Source: Salisapilia sapeloensis (taxonomy: Eukaryota; Oomycota; Peronosporomycetes; Peronosporales; Salisapiliaceae). Taken from it: a stretch of DNA of 43,276 bases. Every line of letters starts with the position of its first letter. Position 1 is the first letter of the stretch. The position numbers were made by a program, and so were the translations under genes. Below the pieces are notes generated by a model. It searched no databases. It was not told where the DNA came from and worked only from the letters and a program-made list of their open reading frames with translations. Below, piece by piece: positions 41,627-43,276 of the stretch. The stretch covers positions 1 to 43,276 of the forward strand of contig JAADVB010000163.1 in NCBI GenBank assembly GCA_023334545.1, read 5' to 3'.

Positions 41627-43276
41627 TGATACTTTCGCTCGTAGATGAACCCCAAACCATCTGGTAAAAGTTGATGCCACAATGATGATGCCACGCGCGT
41701 GCCGCTGTCGCTACTTTCGGCACCTTCACCGCGACTTATTAGACTCGATCTATGTATGACGAATGCAAAGGCTCCGCTCAAGCTTTGTGATAAACGCAAA
41801 GGCAGGGGTCATGGTAAGAATGATGGCATTGGCATCCATTAACACAACCCGGAGTGTTGGTTACAAAGCGGAACACTGCGTTCACGGCATTAAGAGTTGA
41901 GCATAACGCTATGCGAAAATGTGAGAATTGGGTGTCGTACGACCACAACTCCATCAGCAACGGCGTCAACTAGAGATCATTAGAAATAGCTTCGACGAGT
42001 TGATCAGTCCATTCGCACACAAAAGTCGATATATATATTATACAAACACGCCATTCTTATCAGCGGCATACATTTGCCACTGAAGCTTGTATTTTAAAGA
42101 TATAGACAAAGATGATCCCTTGGCTCGGTCTACATGCAAATAAAGCCCAACTTTCTACTCGTCCAGCGGCAATCCTTGCTATGTATGACTCTTTTGTCTT
42201 ATCAAACATATGTTAAAATTTCCTCGAAGCGAACTCTATCGTGGTTCAAGCGATGATGAAGACACACAAAAGCCAGCAAGCAGTAGAATAAAATATGATT
42301 GGCATCAAGAATTAACCCATATCTTGAACCTGAACATCACTATTATAATAGTCTACACTCCCAAAGATAAACCCCAACAAATGATACGTCCCAATATATA
42401 ATCAAAATTGTCCGATTTTAAACCCACCGTTTTTGAACAGAGATTTTCTATACTTAAGAAAAATCCTGATCAAAACCTGCCAAACGTGGTAATTAATCAG
42501 CAAACATTGCAAATTTGATCGATTTAACCACTATTCATGATATAATTCGTTCATCCTAGTCACTCACTGCTTGCTGATTTTCTATAGGGAGTGTACAATG
42601 ACAATCTGCCTTTAAACAACGTTTTTTCATGTTTCCCATGCAGTTATCTTGGTTTAAGCCTTCCCTTGCCGATGTACCGACTGTTGATTTCTATTGGTCA
42701 ATATTACTATCGTCTCATTATGTAGACATGGCCATAAATATAGCATTACTTTATAGCCTAAAGAATTGTCAAATATGATAATTGATATTGCTGAAGCATT
42801 CCACGGTGACAATCATTTGTGGGAGGGTAGACTGCATTTACTAGGCTGCTCAGCTTTATCAAACAGTCCATGTTGCGACTCAAAGTAAGTCGTCAGTAGT
42901 ATCCAGATAAATCAAGCAGATTATAGAGAGATAAATACATGGTAATCTGGTCCTGGTTAAAGGGCGCAAATGAGGTCAGTCGTCCAAGTACCTGCCAGCT
43001 GAACAATCATTCTTACATCTTTTGGCAAGTACTTTCTGCTTGAGCATCTCATCTTGACGTACTGGATGTGGACGAGCTCGGTATCGAGGCTCAATCACTG
43101 GATGCAGCACTAAATATGTGCACAAAGTACGTGAAGGCGAGTTCTTTCGCTCTACATACTTCACGAGTGAAGTCGCGCTTTGACTGGCATCATTGATCGC
43201 CCGTACGTCTCGTCTGTCATCAGATAGTTTGATCATCCTATCACTTCATCCAACTTGCCGGTTACCTTAAACACGC
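41627..43276. other. AT-rich gene-poor end of window
   Basis: About 1.6 kb, distinctly more AT-rich between 42000 and 42950 than the rest of the window. Open stretches are short: 42210-42401 (+, 63 residues, including KYDWHQELTHIL and YTPKDKPQQMIRP) and about 42592-42778 (+, PSLADVPTVDFYWS region). They may be remnants of decayed genes or of a mobile element, but I find no transposase, integrase or reverse transcriptase motif and no terminal repeats. The 5' part must contain the ABC transporter promoter. Confidence 0.45.
42976..43236 (-). CDS. Hypothetical small or partial protein
   Basis: An ATG-initiated frame of 86 residues (MIKLSDDRRDVRAIND...), GC-richer than the surrounding AT-rich DNA, so it may be a real exon. 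It is rich in Arg and Lys (RYRARPHPVRQDEMLKQKVL) and has no signal peptide or membrane helix. A gt donor (caggtactt) near the 3' end and a candidate acceptor (gtgatag) just upstream of the ATG mean it could be an internal exon of a gene that enters from beyond the right edge. I do not recognise the family. Confidence is low. Confidence 0.3.
   Translation of the reverse strand: MIKLSDDRRDVRAINDASQSATSLVKYVERKNSPSRTLCTYLVLHPVIEPRYRARPHPVRQDEMLKQKVLAKRCKNDCSAGRYLDD

Overview
The window is nuclear DNA of a eukaryote, most likely an oomycete (Stramenopila). This rests on short GT-AG introns (about 45-95 bp), closely packed genes on both strands, a bZIP factor with the invariant Asn replaced, a full-length ABCG/PDR pump with NBD-first architecture, a TOR kinase, a BK-type K+ channel and a TMEM138-like ciliary membrane protein. 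The last suggests a lineage that still makes flagellated zoospores. I cannot name the genus. There are no prokaryotic features, CRISPR arrays, rRNAs, recognisable tRNAs or intact transposons.

Layout. 5-1609 bZIP factor (+). 1663-2742 ZRANB2-like splicing factor (-), divergent from 2895-4019 mitochondrial ribosomal protein L1 (+). 4101-5502 t6A dehydratase/TcdA family (-), divergent from 5634-6682 biotin-protein ligase (+). 6775-8799 katanin p60 (-). 8957-9798 unknown Pro/Ser-rich protein (-). 10178-10873 TLC-domain ER membrane protein (-). 11575-13334 RING-H2 protein (+). 13401-15481 exonuclease 1 (-), divergent from 15623-16032 TMEM138-like (+). 16371-17480 methionine aminopeptidase 1 (-). 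17772-21426 voltage-sensor/RCK potassium channel (+). 21520-23299 ZC2HC1-type zinc-finger protein (-). 23576-24937 BAF60/SMARCD subunit (-). 25314-26300 tetraspanin-like (+). 26402-28852 NOC3 (-). 28946-36847 TOR kinase (-). 37382-41626 PDR-type ABC transporter (-). The last 1.6 kb is AT-richer and nearly empty.

Most genes are housekeeping and unrelated to one another. The one suggestive functional neighbourhood is TOR followed 93 bp downstream, on the same strand, by the ribosome-assembly factor NOC3. Small genes carry two to six introns, while TOR, NOC3, MetAP1, the ABC pump and the tetraspanin are single exons. For the spliced genes I worked out exon joins by hand from GT/AG sites and reading phase; total coding lengths came out divisible by three in every case except katanin, where one donor is unresolved, and the TMEM138-like gene, whose 3' end is uncertain.

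I did not find a convincing undescribed system. The best leads are the Ile substitution in the bZIP basic region, the identically placed introns in both ZRANB2 zinc fingers, the TOR-NOC3 pair with an FRB substitution, a PIP-box-like motif in EXO1 and the TMEM138-like gene.
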